Origin: Haloplanus rubicundus | Lineage (GTDB): Archaea > Halobacteriota > Halobacteria > Halobacteriales > Haloferacaceae | NCBI RefSeq assembly: GCF_003342675.1 | Contig: NZ_CP031148.1 | Coordinates: 3,224,001-3,288,000 of the forward strand | Reading direction: 5' to 3' | DNA length: 64,000 nucleotides | Shown: positions 53,001 through 61,052 of the stretch, piece after piece | Numbering within the stretch: position 1 is the first letter of the stretch | Layout of the letters: each line of letters starts with the position of its first letter | Translations under genes and position numbers: made by a program | The notes under the pieces: model-generated | Databases searched by the model: none | Seen by the model: the letters and a program-made list of their open reading frames with translations, nothing else | Told to the model about the DNA's origin: nothing

Positions 53001-53462
53001 ATGGTCGTTGAAGGTGCGACCAACCTGCGTCCGGACGACAACTCGATCACCGTCGAACTGCTGACGAGCGATGGTGACTCGGTCGCCCTCGCGACCACCG
53101 ACGAGTGGTCCTACGACGGCACGTGGTCGACGAGCCTCGAGCTGGAAGACGTCCAGACGGGCACGTACGACCTCGAAGCCGACGACGGTGAGAACACGGA
53201 CCTCGTTCAGGTAGAGATCGTCCAGAGCGTCCAGACGGCAACGCCGGAACCGACGGAGACGCCGGAGCCGACGCCGACTGACACGCCGGAACCGACGCCG
53301 GAACCGACGCCGGAACCGACGCCGGAACCGACGCCGGAACCGACGGACACGGCAACGGCCACGCCGACGCCCACTGAGGGTGGCGGTCCTGGCTTCGGTG
53401 CCCTCGTCGCCGTCATCGCGCTCATCGCGGCTGCGCTGCTGGCCGTCCGGCGCGACAACTAA
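50079..53462 (+). CDS. csg: Major S-layer glycoprotein (cell surface glycoprotein)
   Basis: A 1127-residue precursor of the cell-wall lattice protein. The start MTDYNQKIRAVILAALMVFS and a signal ending near AAAAV (about 35) match the haloarchaeal S-layer type. The ectodomain has many N-x-S/T sites and the blocks VFDGATVFQGESDIFLGG, GDAEGVPLETPNVP and PRVTTLDVLNS shared with the paralog at 39563. The stalk is TPEPTPEPT-like and the C terminus is the PGF-CTERM signal (GGGPGFGALVAVIALIAAALLAVRRDN). Codon use differs from neighbours: many GGT, GTT, GAA and ACT codons among high-GC genes, as expected for a very highly expressed gene. Confidence 0.93.
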   Translation: MTDYNQKIRAVILAALMVFSVFAGTVALSGTAAAAVSNVTGDSASTQNVEIGQNSVTQDVVFTVDVDGNDQLQNVSIDVSSATSTGSSISGIDTTNITITGGDTGQVNIDSVTDNTGAGTPHIDIGLEDTDTTSGTDTVTITATLTHDTTSISSESSQTYPIDSGASPGGATSDTVSYDFEDTTDPSVVINSVEPTSVGQYGSVTVDYNLTDAGTGVDTGSANTFLEVEDSNTDTITNNSLSTGTNQVATFDLSNLAGGEAEPGTLTVTLSADDSDTVTTVESNTTTNTSASVSSLGSGNRAGADDGTGTFDTQDGTGYVFDGATVFQGESDIFLGGSISDGVTKTAGDAEGVPLETPNVPQDQPTGSYTTTGTSGNPGVTVQTPRVTTLDVLNSNLNDIAGGSVAEGTSPTNSQDGTNAGNLTVVGAWNYQNAENLELTVEDDSGLDVTGDVIDDNVQESNDAVRTGGETDQSFTNPEGASRGGDAAVNEVLYPIDLANTGTGTYTIILAGTDDLDFGQASQSTTITVTGDDDANIELDSDNVVRGEDVRFEIQGSDAGDSHVVIIEADDFRDGVSPENAARIFRQVGDTSEVGVVTDSPGDAAKYNRSTVDDTGINGDMQYAYANITIDDDTGVGVGQIETQYLDETDVEMTLYNGTTEVPFELGSTTDTEGEDDEQTLEVEEGDLSIESPGNAYVVGSEVEVNGTASEGIDDVAFFARRNDDYEIVEIDGSNTLTVDADGTFEEEDVVLSEGEGTGNDILSLPGTYRFGVVDVGGLSGSPDTDDDYDLSPSEFNTNTSTQQSLRVTDTELSATVKTVGGQVSTTDSTVNISGSAFGASNVDVLFVGDRGGTHTADISVDDDNTFDEDDVSISGLEDGQRVSVHILIPGRDGEYGTTGESDIDGYLDTKNFGSSTGAQIRANVVADTIEETGSDDRMVTANFRYADAQTQIQTVYPEGMEASGVNPVGVDDTMVVEGATNLRPDDNSITVELLTSDGDSVALATTDEWSYDGTWSTSLELEDVQTGTYDLEADDGENTDLVQVEIVQSVQTATPEPTETPEPTPTDTPEPTPEPTPEPTPEPTPEPTDTATATPTPTEGGGPGFGALVAVIALIAAALLAVRRDN
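53283..53342. repeat. Five exact 12-bp tandem repeats in the S-layer stalk
   Basis: ACGCCGGAACCG is repeated five times without a mismatch, encoding TPEP units of the O-glycosylated stalk. Perfect identity suggests recent expansion; repeat number may vary between strains. Confidence 0.9.
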
Positions 53463-53478
53463 ACGACTGAATCACGAC

Positions 53479-53514
53479 TGACCGCCGGAAGCGGTCACCC
53501 GGTGCGGCTTTTTT
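53479..53514 (+). terminator. Hairpin plus T-run after the S-layer gene
   Basis: TGACCGC (53479-53485) and GCGGTCA (53491-53497) form a 7-bp stem with a 5-nt loop, followed by a run of six T at 53509-53514. Archaeal termination uses T-runs; the hairpin may also protect the 3' end of this very abundant mRNA. The rest of the gap to 53636 shows nothing. Confidence 0.6.
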
Positions 53515-53635
53515 CGCGGTTCGGTCGCCGCCGGCGGTGGCAGTCGCAAACGCCACGCGTCTACAGTATGACCGACGTGGACAACTAGATCGAGCGGTTT
53601 CGGTGGCGAGAGTGAGCGTGGGAACGCGGCCGCTC

Positions 53636-54730
53636 CTAGTCCCCGCTCGACTCCTGAATGACCTCGCGTTCGGCTCGCGACGGCGGCGTGTGGGTCACCC
53701 GCTCGGCCTCGCTCCGGTCGAGCCAGTGGCAGGCAGCCTCGTGACCGGCGTCGCCCTCGACCGCTTGGAGCGCCGGTTTCCGCCCGGAACAGGAGCCGTC
53801 GATGAACTCCGGACACCGGGGGTGGAACCGACAGCCGCTGGGTGGGGTCGTCGCGCTCGGCGGTTCGCCGCCGAGCGACGTTCGACCGCTCCGTCGGCCA
53901 CCCCCGACCTGCGGGATGGCGTCGAGCAACGCCCGCGTGTACGGGTGCTGGGGGTTCCCGAAGATGTCCGCCACCGTCCCACGTTCGACGATTTCGCCGG
54001 CGTACATCACCGCGATGCGGTCACACACCTGCCGGACGACGTTCAGGTCGTGCGAGATCAGCAGGTACGAGAGGTCGAACGCCCGCTGCAGGCGGTCGAT
54101 GAGATTCAGGATCTGGGCCTGCAGGGTCACGTCGAGCGCGGAGACGGGTTCGTCGAAGACGACGAGGTCGGGTTCGGTCACCAGCGCCCGACAGAGGCCG
54201 ACCCGCTGGCGCTGCCCGCCGGAGAGCTCGTGGGGGTAGGAATCGAGCTGTGAGCGCGCGAGCCCCACCTCCTCGAACAGGTCGGCGACCCGGTCCCACT
54301 TCGCCGCCCCGTCGGCGATGTCGTGGACCGTGAGCGGGCGGGCGACGCTCTCGCCGACCGTCTTGCGCGGGTTGAGCGCCGACATCGGGTCCTGGAAGAC
54401 GTACTGGACCCGGCGCCTGATCGGGCGGAGTTCCCGCCCGGAGTGGGTCTCGATGTGCTCGCCGTCGAACGTGATGCTGCCGTCGGTGGGTTCGTACAGC
54501 CGCGACACCGTCCGGCCGAGCGTGCTCTTGCCCGATCCGGACTCGCCGACGATGCCGACCGTCTCGCCCGCGTGGACGGTCAGGTCGACGCCGTCGACGG
54601 CGCGGACGACCTGGCTGTCCCCGAACAGGCGGTCGAACAGCCCCTCGTCGAGGGGGAAGTGTTTCTTCACGTTCGTCGCGTTCAGGAGCTCACGGGACGA
54701 TCCGTCGGCGTCGGAGTCGGTCGTGCTCAT
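53636..54730 (-). CDS. Peptide ABC transporter ATPase (OppF/DppF type)
   Basis: A 364-residue ATPase, last gene of the peptide-uptake operon. Walker [10 protein letters not shown] (about 61-69), signature [11 protein letters not shown], Walker [13 protein letters not shown], and the C-terminal oligopeptide-transporter extension with [10 protein letters not shown] cysteines (a likely iron-sulfur or zinc site, as in DppD). It overlaps the upstream OppD-type gene by 4 bp. Order on the minus strand: binding protein, two permeases, two ATPases. Confidence 0.92.
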   Translation of the reverse strand: MSTTDSDADGSSRELLNATNVKKHFPLDEGLFDRLFGDSQVVRAVDGVDLTVHAGETVGIVGESGSGKSTLGRTVSRLYEPTDGSITFDGEHIETHSGRELRPIRRRVQYVFQDPMSALNPRKTVGESVARPLTVHDIADGAAKWDRVADLFEEVGLARSQLDSYPHELSGGQRQRVGLCRALVTEPDLVVFDEPVSALDVTLQAQILNLIDRLQRAFDLSYLLISHDLNVVRQVCDRIAVMYAGEIVERGTVADIFGNPQHPYTRALLDAIPQVGGGRRSGRTSLGGEPPSATTPPSGCRFHPRCPEFIDGSCSGRKPALQAVEGDAGHEAACHWLDRSEAERVTHTPPSRAEREVIQESSGD

Positions 54731-55854
54731 CCGTCGGTCACCTCGGTCGCGGGGGTTCGGTCGGCCGTGCCGGTCGCTTCACCGTTCGCCGCCGCGTCCG
54801 TCTCCCACGTCACCTCGCCGAGGTCGTCGCCCTCGGTGTAGAGGTGACAGCGGGCGACGTGGGCCTCGCCGCCGTCGACGACGTGTTCGGGAAGCGGGTC
54901 GGAACAGGCGTCGAACGCCGCGGGACAACGGTCGCGGAACGGACAGCCGGCGGGTCGCTCGGTCGGCTCCGGTGCCGACCCCGGAATCGTCGCTAACTGG
55001 CCGTCCTCGGACGGCGCCCCCTCGGGGATGCTCCGGAGCAAGCCCTTGGTGTACGGGTGCGCGGGGTTCTCGAACAACCCGTCGGTCGTCCCGCGTTCCA
55101 TCACCGACCCGGAGTACATGACGGTCACGCGGTCACAGGTCTCGGCGACGACGCCGAGGTCGTGGGTGATCAGCAGGATCGCCACGTCGAACTCGTCACA
55201 GAGGCGCTGGAGTTCGTCGAGGATGCCGGCCTCGACGGTCACGTCGAGCGCGGTGGTGGGTTCGTCGGCGACGATGAGCGAGGGGTCGCCACCCAGCGCC
55301 GAGGCGATCATCACCCGCTGGCGCTGGCCGCCGGAGAGCTGGTGGGGGTAGGACGTGGCGACGTCCTCCGGATCGGCGATGCCCACCGTCTCCAACAGGT
55401 CGACGGCGCGGCGCCACGACGGGGCCGACTTGCTCGTCCCCGTGACGTACTTGCGCCGGAGTTCGCTCAGGAGGCCGGCCGATTCGTCGACGTCGCCGTG
55501 GTGTCTCACCACCTCGGCGATCTGTTCGCCGACGGTCATCACGGGGTTGAGCGCCGACAGGGCGTCCTGAAACACCATGGCGATGTCGTCGCCACGGATT
55601 CGTCGCATCTCCGCCTCCGACTTGGCGTAGAGGTCCTCGCCGCGGTAGTCGAAGCGATCCGCGGACACCTCGGCGCCGTCGAGCAACCGCATGATCGAGC
55701 GGGCGGTGACGCTCTTGCCCGATCCGGACTCGCCGACGAGGCCGTGGATCTCCCCCGTCTCGACTTGGAGGTCGACACCGTCGACGGCGGGCACGTCCGG
55801 CCCGTCCTCGACGGGGAAGGTGACCGCGAGGTCCTCGATGGCGAGGAGGCTCAC
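54727..55854 (-). CDS. Peptide ABC transporter ATPase (OppD/DppD type)
   Basis: A 375-residue ATPase. GTG start at 55854 overlaps the permease stop (GTGA). Walker A is GESGSGKSV, signature [15 protein letters not shown], Walker [13 protein letters not shown], and the C-terminal [11 protein letters not shown] cluster with later Cys. The N terminus ([14 protein letters not shown]) is the family start, so GTG rather than an upstream ATG is chosen. It pairs with the OppF-type ATPase. Confidence 0.92.
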   Translation of the reverse strand: MSLLAIEDLAVTFPVEDGPDVPAVDGVDLQVETGEIHGLVGESGSGKSVTARSIMRLLDGAEVSADRFDYRGEDLYAKSEAEMRRIRGDDIAMVFQDALSALNPVMTVGEQIAEVVRHHGDVDESAGLLSELRRKYVTGTSKSAPSWRRAVDLLETVGIADPEDVATSYPHQLSGGQRQRVMIASALGGDPSLIVADEPTTALDVTVEAGILDELQRLCDEFDVAILLITHDLGVVAETCDRVTVMYSGSVMERGTTDGLFENPAHPYTKGLLRSIPEGAPSEDGQLATIPGSAPEPTERPAGCPFRDRCPAAFDACSDPLPEHVVDGGEAHVARCHLYTEGDDLGEVTWETDAAANGEATGTADRTPATEVTDG

Positions 55855-56747
55855 GGCGCCCCTCCCTCCCCGCGCACGTCGAACGCGTCGCGGAGCGCGT
55901 CGCCGAAGAGGTTGATGCCGAGCACCGTGATGACGATGGCGATGCCGGGGATGATGGAGATCCACCAGGCCTGCCCGATTAGGCTGCGGCCCTGCCCGAG
56001 CAGCGCCCCCCACGTCGGCGTGGTCGGTTTGACGCCGATGCCGAGGAAGGAGAGTGTGCTTTCCGCGAGCATCGCCCGGGCGACGAGGACTGTGAACTGG
56101 ACGATCAACGGCGCCACCGCGTTCGGCAGCACCTCCTCGGTCATGATCTGCAGGTCGCCGAGCCCGACGTTTTTCGCCGCGAGGACGTACTCCTCCTCGC
56201 GGATGGAGAGGACTTCGCCGCGCGCGAGGCGCGCGAAGTCGTCGATGTACGCGAAGGCGATGGCGGCGACGACGTTCCAGACGCCTTGGCCGAACACCGC
56301 GACGAGCATGATGGCGACGAGGAGCCACGGGAACGCCCAGAGCACGTCGACGAAGCGCATCAGGGCGTCGTCGACCCAGCCACCGAAGTAGCCGGCGACG
56401 ACGCCGAGGGAGACGCCGACGACGGCGCCGATGGTGACGGCACCGAGGCTCACCCCGAGGCTGATCCGCGCGCCGTACATCATCCGCGAGAGCAGATCGC
56501 GGCCGAAGGAGTCGGTACCGAGCGGGTGGGCCGTCGACAGCGACGGCGCCTGCATGATGGCGTACTCCTGGGCCATCGGGTCGTAGGGTGCGAGTTCGGG
56601 CGCGAAGACGGCCGCGAGGACGAACAGGACGACCGTCGTCAGCCCGAAGGTGGCCTTGTAGTCGCCGGCGACGGTCTCGCGCAGGCGGTCGAACCGGTCG
56701 AGACGGACGCCGAGGAACGTGTCGGCGTCGCCGTAGTCCGTGCTCAT
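55851..56747 (-). CDS. Peptide ABC transporter permease (OppC/DppC type)
   Basis: A 298-residue permease with six membrane helices. The N-terminal soluble stretch contains APYDPMAQEYA and HPLGTDSFGRDLLSRMMYGAR, typical of the C-type subunit. The EAA loop is in REEEYVLAAKNVGLGD. The ATG at 56747 overlaps the preceding permease stop (ATGA). The C terminus NLFGDALRDAFDVR is typical. Confidence 0.93.
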   Translation of the reverse strand: MSTDYGDADTFLGVRLDRFDRLRETVAGDYKATFGLTTVVLFVLAAVFAPELAPYDPMAQEYAIMQAPSLSTAHPLGTDSFGRDLLSRMMYGARISLGVSLGAVTIGAVVGVSLGVVAGYFGGWVDDALMRFVDVLWAFPWLLVAIMLVAVFGQGVWNVVAAIAFAYIDDFARLARGEVLSIREEEYVLAAKNVGLGDLQIMTEEVLPNAVAPLIVQFTVLVARAMLAESTLSFLGIGVKPTTPTWGALLGQGRSLIGQAWWISIIPGIAIVITVLGINLFGDALRDAFDVRGEGGAP

Positions 56748-57703
56748 GCGCCACCTCCGTACTTGATCTTCGGGTTGATCGACATGTAGAGCAGGTCGAC
56801 GAAGAGGTTCATGAACACGAAGATGATCGAGATGACGATCACCGACCCTTGGACGATGGGGAAGTCCTGGCGCTCGATGGAGCGAATGAGCAGGCGGCCG
56901 AAGCCCTGCACCCCGAATACCATCTCGACGGCGACGATGCCGCCCAGCAGGAGCGCAAAGAGGATGCCGGCGACGGTCACGACGGGCATGAGCGCGTTCT
57001 GCAGCCCGTGTTTGAACAGGATCAAACGTGGCGGCAGTCCCTTCGCGCGGGCGGTCTGCATGTAGTCCTCGCTCAGGACCTCGAGCATCGACGACCGGGT
57101 CATTCGGGTGATGATGCCGGCGTACGGGAGCCCCACGGCCGTCGCGGGCAGGATGACGTGCGAGAGCCAGGGGACGATGCCCTCGCTGATCGACGCGTAG
57201 CCGAACGAGGGGATGGCCGGGATGGCCGTGCCCACCGTGAGTAGGAGCACGATACCGATCCAGAAAGAGGGCATGCTGATGCCGAGGAAGGCGACGCCGG
57301 TGGCGACGTAGTCCTCCCACTGGTCGCGGCGAGTGGCGCTGACGACGCCCGCAGGGATGGCGACCAGGATTGCGATGGTGATGCCGACGAGGCCGATGCT
57401 CAGCGTCGGTTCGGCGGCGTTGACGATGCTCGTGGCCACCGACTGCCCGGTGTAGATAGAGTCGCCGAGGTCACCGCGGGCCAGATCCGCCATCCACCGG
57501 TAGTACTGGACGTGGATCGGCTGGTCGAGACCGAGTTCGGCGCGAACGGCAGCCAACTCGTCGGGTTCGGCGTTCCCGCCGAGGACCAGCCGCGCTGGGT
57601 CGCCCGGAACCGAGCGGACGGCGACGAACACCGCGGTCGCCACTACGTAGACGACCCCGAGCGCCTGCAGCGTTCGCTTCGCCACGTACCGTTTGAGACC
57701 CAT
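56744..57703 (-). CDS. Peptide ABC transporter permease (OppB/DppB type)
   Basis: A 319-residue permease with six helices. The start MGLKRYVAKRTLQALGVVYV, then VPGDPARLVLGGNAEPDELAAVRAELGLDQP (conserved N-terminal module) and the EAA loop in EVLSEDYMQTARAKGL. The start codon directly follows the binding-protein stop with no gap. It is translationally coupled within the operon. Confidence 0.93.
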   Translation of the reverse strand: MGLKRYVAKRTLQALGVVYVVATAVFVAVRSVPGDPARLVLGGNAEPDELAAVRAELGLDQPIHVQYYRWMADLARGDLGDSIYTGQSVATSIVNAAEPTLSIGLVGITIAILVAIPAGVVSATRRDQWEDYVATGVAFLGISMPSFWIGIVLLLTVGTAIPAIPSFGYASISEGIVPWLSHVILPATAVGLPYAGIITRMTRSSMLEVLSEDYMQTARAKGLPPRLILFKHGLQNALMPVVTVAGILFALLLGGIVAVEMVFGVQGFGRLLIRSIERQDFPIVQGSVIVISIIFVFMNLFVDLLYMSINPKIKYGGGA

Positions 57704-59470
57704 CTATTCGAGGGAGGCCATGTGGAAGTTGCTCAGCCCGGCTTGGTTCCCGACACCAGTCAGGCTGGACGTGCTCGCCTTCGGGATGAGCGGGAACGTC
57801 GTCATCGCCCACGCGGCGTCCTCGAGGAAGAGCTCCTCCGCCTGCCGCATGATGTCGGCTCGTTCGTCGAAGTCCGACGTCCCGTAGTCCTGCTCGAGCA
57901 GGGCGTCGAAGTCGGGGTTGCTGTAGAGGTTCGCCTGCCACGCGCCGGACGACCCGTCCTCGGTGGGCGTCTTCAGCTGCTTCCACATCGTCATCCAGGG
58001 GTCGATGTCGACGTAGCCGTCGTACATCACGAGCGCGTTCTCGTAGCTGTAGAGGTTGTCCCAGTACGCCGAGGACTGCTGGACGTTGAGTTCCACCTCG
58101 ATGCCGACCTGCGAGAGCATCTCCTGAACGACGGTCATCCGGCGCTCGTCACCCGGCACACCGAGAAGGGTGAGGGTCATCCGGGGATCGCCGGTGTATC
58201 CGGCCTCGTCGAGGAGCGTCTGGGCCTGCTCGGGGTCGTAGTACTGGCCCGGATCGGGCTCCTCCTCGTAGAGCCACGAGATGGCGGGATTGAACAGGGA
58301 GTGCGCGGGCTCGGCGTAGCCGAAAAAGGCGCGTTCGACGAGCGCTTCGCGGTCGATGGCCATGGCGATGGCCTGGCGGACCCGCACGTCCGTCGTCGGG
58401 AGGTCCTGATCCGACCACTTGTCCGTGATCTGAGCGCTCCCGCTGGCGAACTGGGCGAAGTCGACCTCGCTCGGGTTGCTGGCGAGTGGCGCGATACAGA
58501 ACCACGCCCCCGGGTTCGTGCCGACGACGTTCAGGTTACTCATCGATTCGGCCTGTCCGGCGTTCTCGGCCGGAATGCTGATCGAGTAGTCGATCTCGCC
58601 ACCCCGCATCGCCGTCCACATCGTCGACGGCTCCGGGATCAGGTTGACCCGAATCGAGTCGAGGTAGGGGAGGGAGTTTCCGTCGCTGTCGGTGCCGAAG
58701 TAGCCGTCGTGGGCCTCCAGCTGCAGGTACTCGCCCGACTCCCGCTCGGTGAGTTCGAACGCCCCGCTCCCGACCGGCATGCGGTTGTACTCGTCGGGGT
58801 TCGCCTGTGCCTCCTCGGCGTGGACGATGGTACCGGCCCGCCCCGGTCCCCGGGTCAGGAACGAGATGAACGGGCCGACCGTCTCCGAGAGGCTGATTCG
58901 GAGGGTCGTCTCGTCCTCGGCGGTGATACTCTCGACCGACGACACCTTGCTGACGTGTGGCGAATCGTCGAGACCCATCAGCCGCTCGAACGACGCCTTC
59001 ACCGCGGCGGCGTCGAGCGGGTCGCCGTTGTGGAACGTCGCCCCTTCCTTCAGGTCGAACACGTACGTCGAACTGTCGGGGAGCGTCCAGTCGTTGGCGA
59101 GGTCGCCGACGATGGATCCGTCGGACCCGATCTTCACCAGCCCGCTGTAGATGTTGGACTGGAGGTAGATCTCCTGCCCCTTGTCGACGTAGTGGGGGTC
59201 GAGATACTCGATCTGGTCGATGTTCCAGCCAGCGGTGATCGATCCGCCGCTTGCGCCACCGGAACTGGTCGATTCGCTACTGGAACTCTCGGTTCCGCCG
59301 CCGTCGCCGCCATCGCCGCCGTCGCCGCCATCGCCGCCGTCACCGCCCGAGTCGCCGCCGCCGCTACACCCCGCGAGACCGCTGAGACCCCCTGCCGCGA
59401 GCAGCTTCGTCGCCGTACGCCGGTCGATCCGTGGTCCCTCGAGATCTGACTTGTCGAACTCGTCGAACAT
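57704..59470 (-). CDS. Peptide ABC transporter substrate-binding Tat lipoprotein
   Basis: A 588-residue family-5 extracellular solute-binding protein. Twin arginine R17-R18, hydrophobic core and lipobox LAGC with C35, so it is Tat-exported and lipid-anchored. A linker of repeated GGDGG and Ser/Thr (about 36-70) follows. The binding domains contain LDPHYVDKGQEIYLQSNIYSGLV and DLKEGATFHNGDPLDAAAVKASFERLM, family-5 blocks. First gene of the operon, with a possible leader of about 100 nt from the TATA at 59597-59606. The substrate, di- or oligopeptide, is not fixed by sequence. Confidence 0.93.
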   Translation of the reverse strand: MFDEFDKSDLEGPRIDRRTATKLLAAGGLSGLAGCSGGGDSGGDGGDGGDGGDGGDGGGTESSSSESTSSGGASGGSITAGWNIDQIEYLDPHYVDKGQEIYLQSNIYSGLVKIGSDGSIVGDLANDWTLPDSSTYVFDLKEGATFHNGDPLDAAAVKASFERLMGLDDSPHVSKVSSVESITAEDETTLRISLSETVGPFISFLTRGPGRAGTIVHAEEAQANPDEYNRMPVGSGAFELTERESGEYLQLEAHDGYFGTDSDGNSLPYLDSIRVNLIPEPSTMWTAMRGGEIDYSISIPAENAGQAESMSNLNVVGTNPGAWFCIAPLASNPSEVDFAQFASGSAQITDKWSDQDLPTTDVRVRQAIAMAIDREALVERAFFGYAEPAHSLFNPAISWLYEEEPDPGQYYDPEQAQTLLDEAGYTGDPRMTLTLLGVPGDERRMTVVQEMLSQVGIEVELNVQQSSAYWDNLYSYENALVMYDGYVDIDPWMTMWKQLKTPTEDGSSGAWQANLYSNPDFDALLEQDYGTSDFDERADIMRQAEELFLEDAAWAMTTFPLIPKASTSSLTGVGNQAGLSNFHMASLE

Positions 59471-59596
59471 CGGTTTCAGTTGTTCCCCGTAGCCGCGCCG
59501 CTGCCGGCCACATCGTATTCGATCAGTTCTACACCATTCTCTGTTTTCTCCGACTGAATGTATTCGATCACGTCAACTCTTTCTCGATGTGTCCAG

Positions 59597-59606
59597 CTAT
59601 ATATCG
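59597..59606 (-). promoter_or_regulatory. TATA box of the peptide-transport operon
   Basis: CTATATATCG lies 127-136 bp upstream of the binding-protein ATG, in an AT-rich region (59510-59680). It implies a leader near 100 nt. For the opposite strand, ACGATATGG near 59708-59716 is about 26 nt before the ATG at 59739. The 268-bp gap holds no gene. Confidence 0.5.
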
Positions 59607-59738
59607 CTTTGGAATACATTCCTTCACATTCCATTTGAGAGTCGGGTACTGTACTAGGTACTTAATCTCGTATTAGGTCGCCCCGCGACGCCACGGGGGA
59701 CTGGCAAACGATATGGTTCCGTACCCGCTGGTAGACAC

Positions 59739-60074
59739 ATGGTCGATTCAAACGACCGCATCATGGCGGGTGAGGCGGATGGACAGCCCTACGGTGGGAC
59801 GTGTCCGGCGTGCAAGCGGGAGTACCGACGCGCGCTCACGTTCACCGACGCGGACGGCGTGATCCGCGGCGAGATTTCGGGCGACGTCTGCATCACGTCC
59901 GAGTACCTGTTCGCTCACTCCGAAATCACGGTATCGGCCCCCGACGACGACTTTCCGACGCGGGAGGTCGGCGCGATGGGCAACCGCAAGGAGGTACCGA
60001 TCGATCCCACCGACGTGTCGGGCGTGTGGTCGTCCGACGACGGGGACGCGTTCGTCTCCCCCGACGCGGAGTGA
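59739..60074 (+). CDS. Haloarchaeal hypothetical protein with CPAC motif
   Basis: A 111-residue protein with TCPACKREYRRALTF near residues 21-35 and a third Cys in GDVCITS. An acidic C terminus (SSDDGDAFVSPDAE) follows. The Cys pair plus a later Cys/His could bind a metal. I know no family. The ATG at 59739 is supported by a TATA-like element 26 nt upstream. Its stop runs straight into the palindromic element. Confidence 0.7.
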   Translation: MVDSNDRIMAGEADGQPYGGTCPACKREYRRALTFTDADGVIRGEISGDVCITSEYLFAHSEITVSAPDDDFPTREVGAMGNRKEVPIDPTDVSGVWSSDDGDAFVSPDAE

Positions 60075-60163
60075 AACGGGGTATCGAAAGTCAGTACCGG
60101 TGGTTCGCCGGCCCCTCTCGGTGACCCACCGGGACACGGTTACAGTAATCCGTACGAGACGGC
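60075..60163. repeat. Dispersed palindromic intergenic element, copy D
   Basis: Arms CCGGTGGTTCGCC (60097-60109) and GGTGACCCACCGG (60120-60132) pair with two mismatches. The sequence from ACGGGGT (after the stop) to GTTACAGTAATCCGTACGAGACGG matches copy C (34231-34318) in the same orientation relative to the upstream stop codon. It lies between the 59739 and 60170 genes (convergent) with nothing else in the gap. Confidence 0.85.
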
Positions 60164-60169
60164 CGGGGG

Positions 60170-60496
60170 CTACCGCATGCGATCCAGCCGGAACGCCGAC
60201 GAGCGGTCGACCGTCAGCCACTCCGTCGCCATCGCCGGCGTTTCGGGTGAAAAGATCGTCAGCTTCGACGGGGACGACGGGTCGTCGTAGAGACACTCCA
60301 GTTCGAACTCCGGCGCCGGCCGGAGCGTCACGTCCGTCGTCACCGGGCACCCCGACAGCCACCGCACAGCCGCCGGCCGGTCCCCTTCCGCGCCGGGACG
60401 CGCATCCCACAGCGGACACACTGGACCCGGGTGCGTACGTACTCCGTGTGCGATGCGACCGCCGATCCGTCTTCGTGCGCTTCCATACGTGACCAT
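60170..60496 (-). CDS. Haloarchaeal hypothetical protein (DUF7511-like C terminus)
   Basis: A 108-residue frame whose C-terminal half, FELECLYDDPSSPSKLTIFSPE then ATEWLTVDRSSAFRLDRMR, resembles a small haloarchaeal family (possibly DUF7511, from memory). The N-terminal 45 residues are Arg/Gly/Pro rich and unlikely to be conserved. The strong AT-rich TATA at 60508-60520 is only about 18 nt before the ATG at 60496. A start further inside, for example GTG near residue 26, is therefore possible. Confidence 0.6.
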   Translation of the reverse strand: MVTYGSARRRIGGRIAHGVRTHPGPVCPLWDARPGAEGDRPAAVRWLSGCPVTTDVTLRPAPEFELECLYDDPSSPSKLTIFSPETPAMATEWLTVDRSSAFRLDRMR

Positions 60497-60617
60497 TCGA
60501 CCAAGAAGTTATATATTTATCGGTGTTTCTAGCACCGATCGCCGATATTAGTTCTTGAATATGGGCTATTTTTTGCTATGCCAGCCGATATGTCCATACA
60601 ATTGTGGGATTTTTCGT

Positions 60618-60653
60618 GCGGTCGGACGGTTCGTCCCCGTCCGACCGCTTTTT
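60618..60653 (+). terminator. 12-bp stem-loop plus T-run ahead of the ASCH gene
   Basis: GCGGTCGGACGG (60618-60629) and CCGTCCGACCGC (60637-60648) are perfectly complementary around a 7-nt loop, followed by five T (60649-60653). It lies 25 bp before the ASCH start. It could terminate a short upstream transcript starting near 60540, or act as an attenuator in the ASCH leader. The rest of the 60497-60677 gap is AT-rich promoter sequence. Confidence 0.6.
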
Positions 60654-60677
60654 ACCGTCCAGTCCCACCTCCCGCGT

Positions 60678-60992
60678 ATGGCCGACATCGACCCCGGCAC
60701 GCTCCTACCGAACGACCGGATGCGCCAGCAGGCACTCGACGGCGACGTGACACAGATTCATCGCGGGCAACAGTACGCCGACGAGGGCGACACGTTCAGC
60801 ATCGACGGGACGACGTTCGAAGTCGTCGAGGTGGCCGACCGAACCCTCGGCGACATGACCGACGCCGACGCGCAGGCCGAGGGTGCCCGTGACCTCGACC
60901 ACTACAAGCAGATTCTGGAGCGCGCCCACGACCACTTCGAGTGGGACGACACCTCCGAAATCGTCAAACACCGCTTCGAGCAGAGGGATTGA
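60678..60992 (+). CDS. ASCH domain protein
   Basis: A 104-residue protein with LLPNDRMRQQALDGDVTQIHRGQQYADEGDTFSIDGTTFEVVEVADRTLGDMTDADAQAEG, the beta-barrel pattern of the ASCH superfamily (PUA-like fold), linked to RNA binding or modified-nucleotide handling. The ATG at 60678 starts at the conserved MADIDPGTLLPND; upstream in-frame codons run through the stem-loop and are rejected. Confidence 0.85.
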   Translation: MADIDPGTLLPNDRMRQQALDGDVTQIHRGQQYADEGDTFSIDGTTFEVVEVADRTLGDMTDADAQAEGARDLDHYKQILERAHDHFEWDDTSEIVKHRFEQRD

Positions 60993-61052
60993 CCGGCGCA
61001 GCCGTCCGCGACCGTATCCTTATATCGTTGACAGGTGATCGGGTGCACAGTC

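Noticed and set aside
53636..59470. Peptide ABC operon considered as a nickel or metallophore importer
   Set aside because: The binding protein is a typical family-5 peptide type and no metallophore or metal-regulator genes lie nearby; peptide uptake is the simpler reading.
59431..59676. A plus-strand frame of about 80 codons over the promoter of the peptide operon
   Set aside because: It overlaps the start of the binding-protein gene and the TATA region, and has no conserved features.
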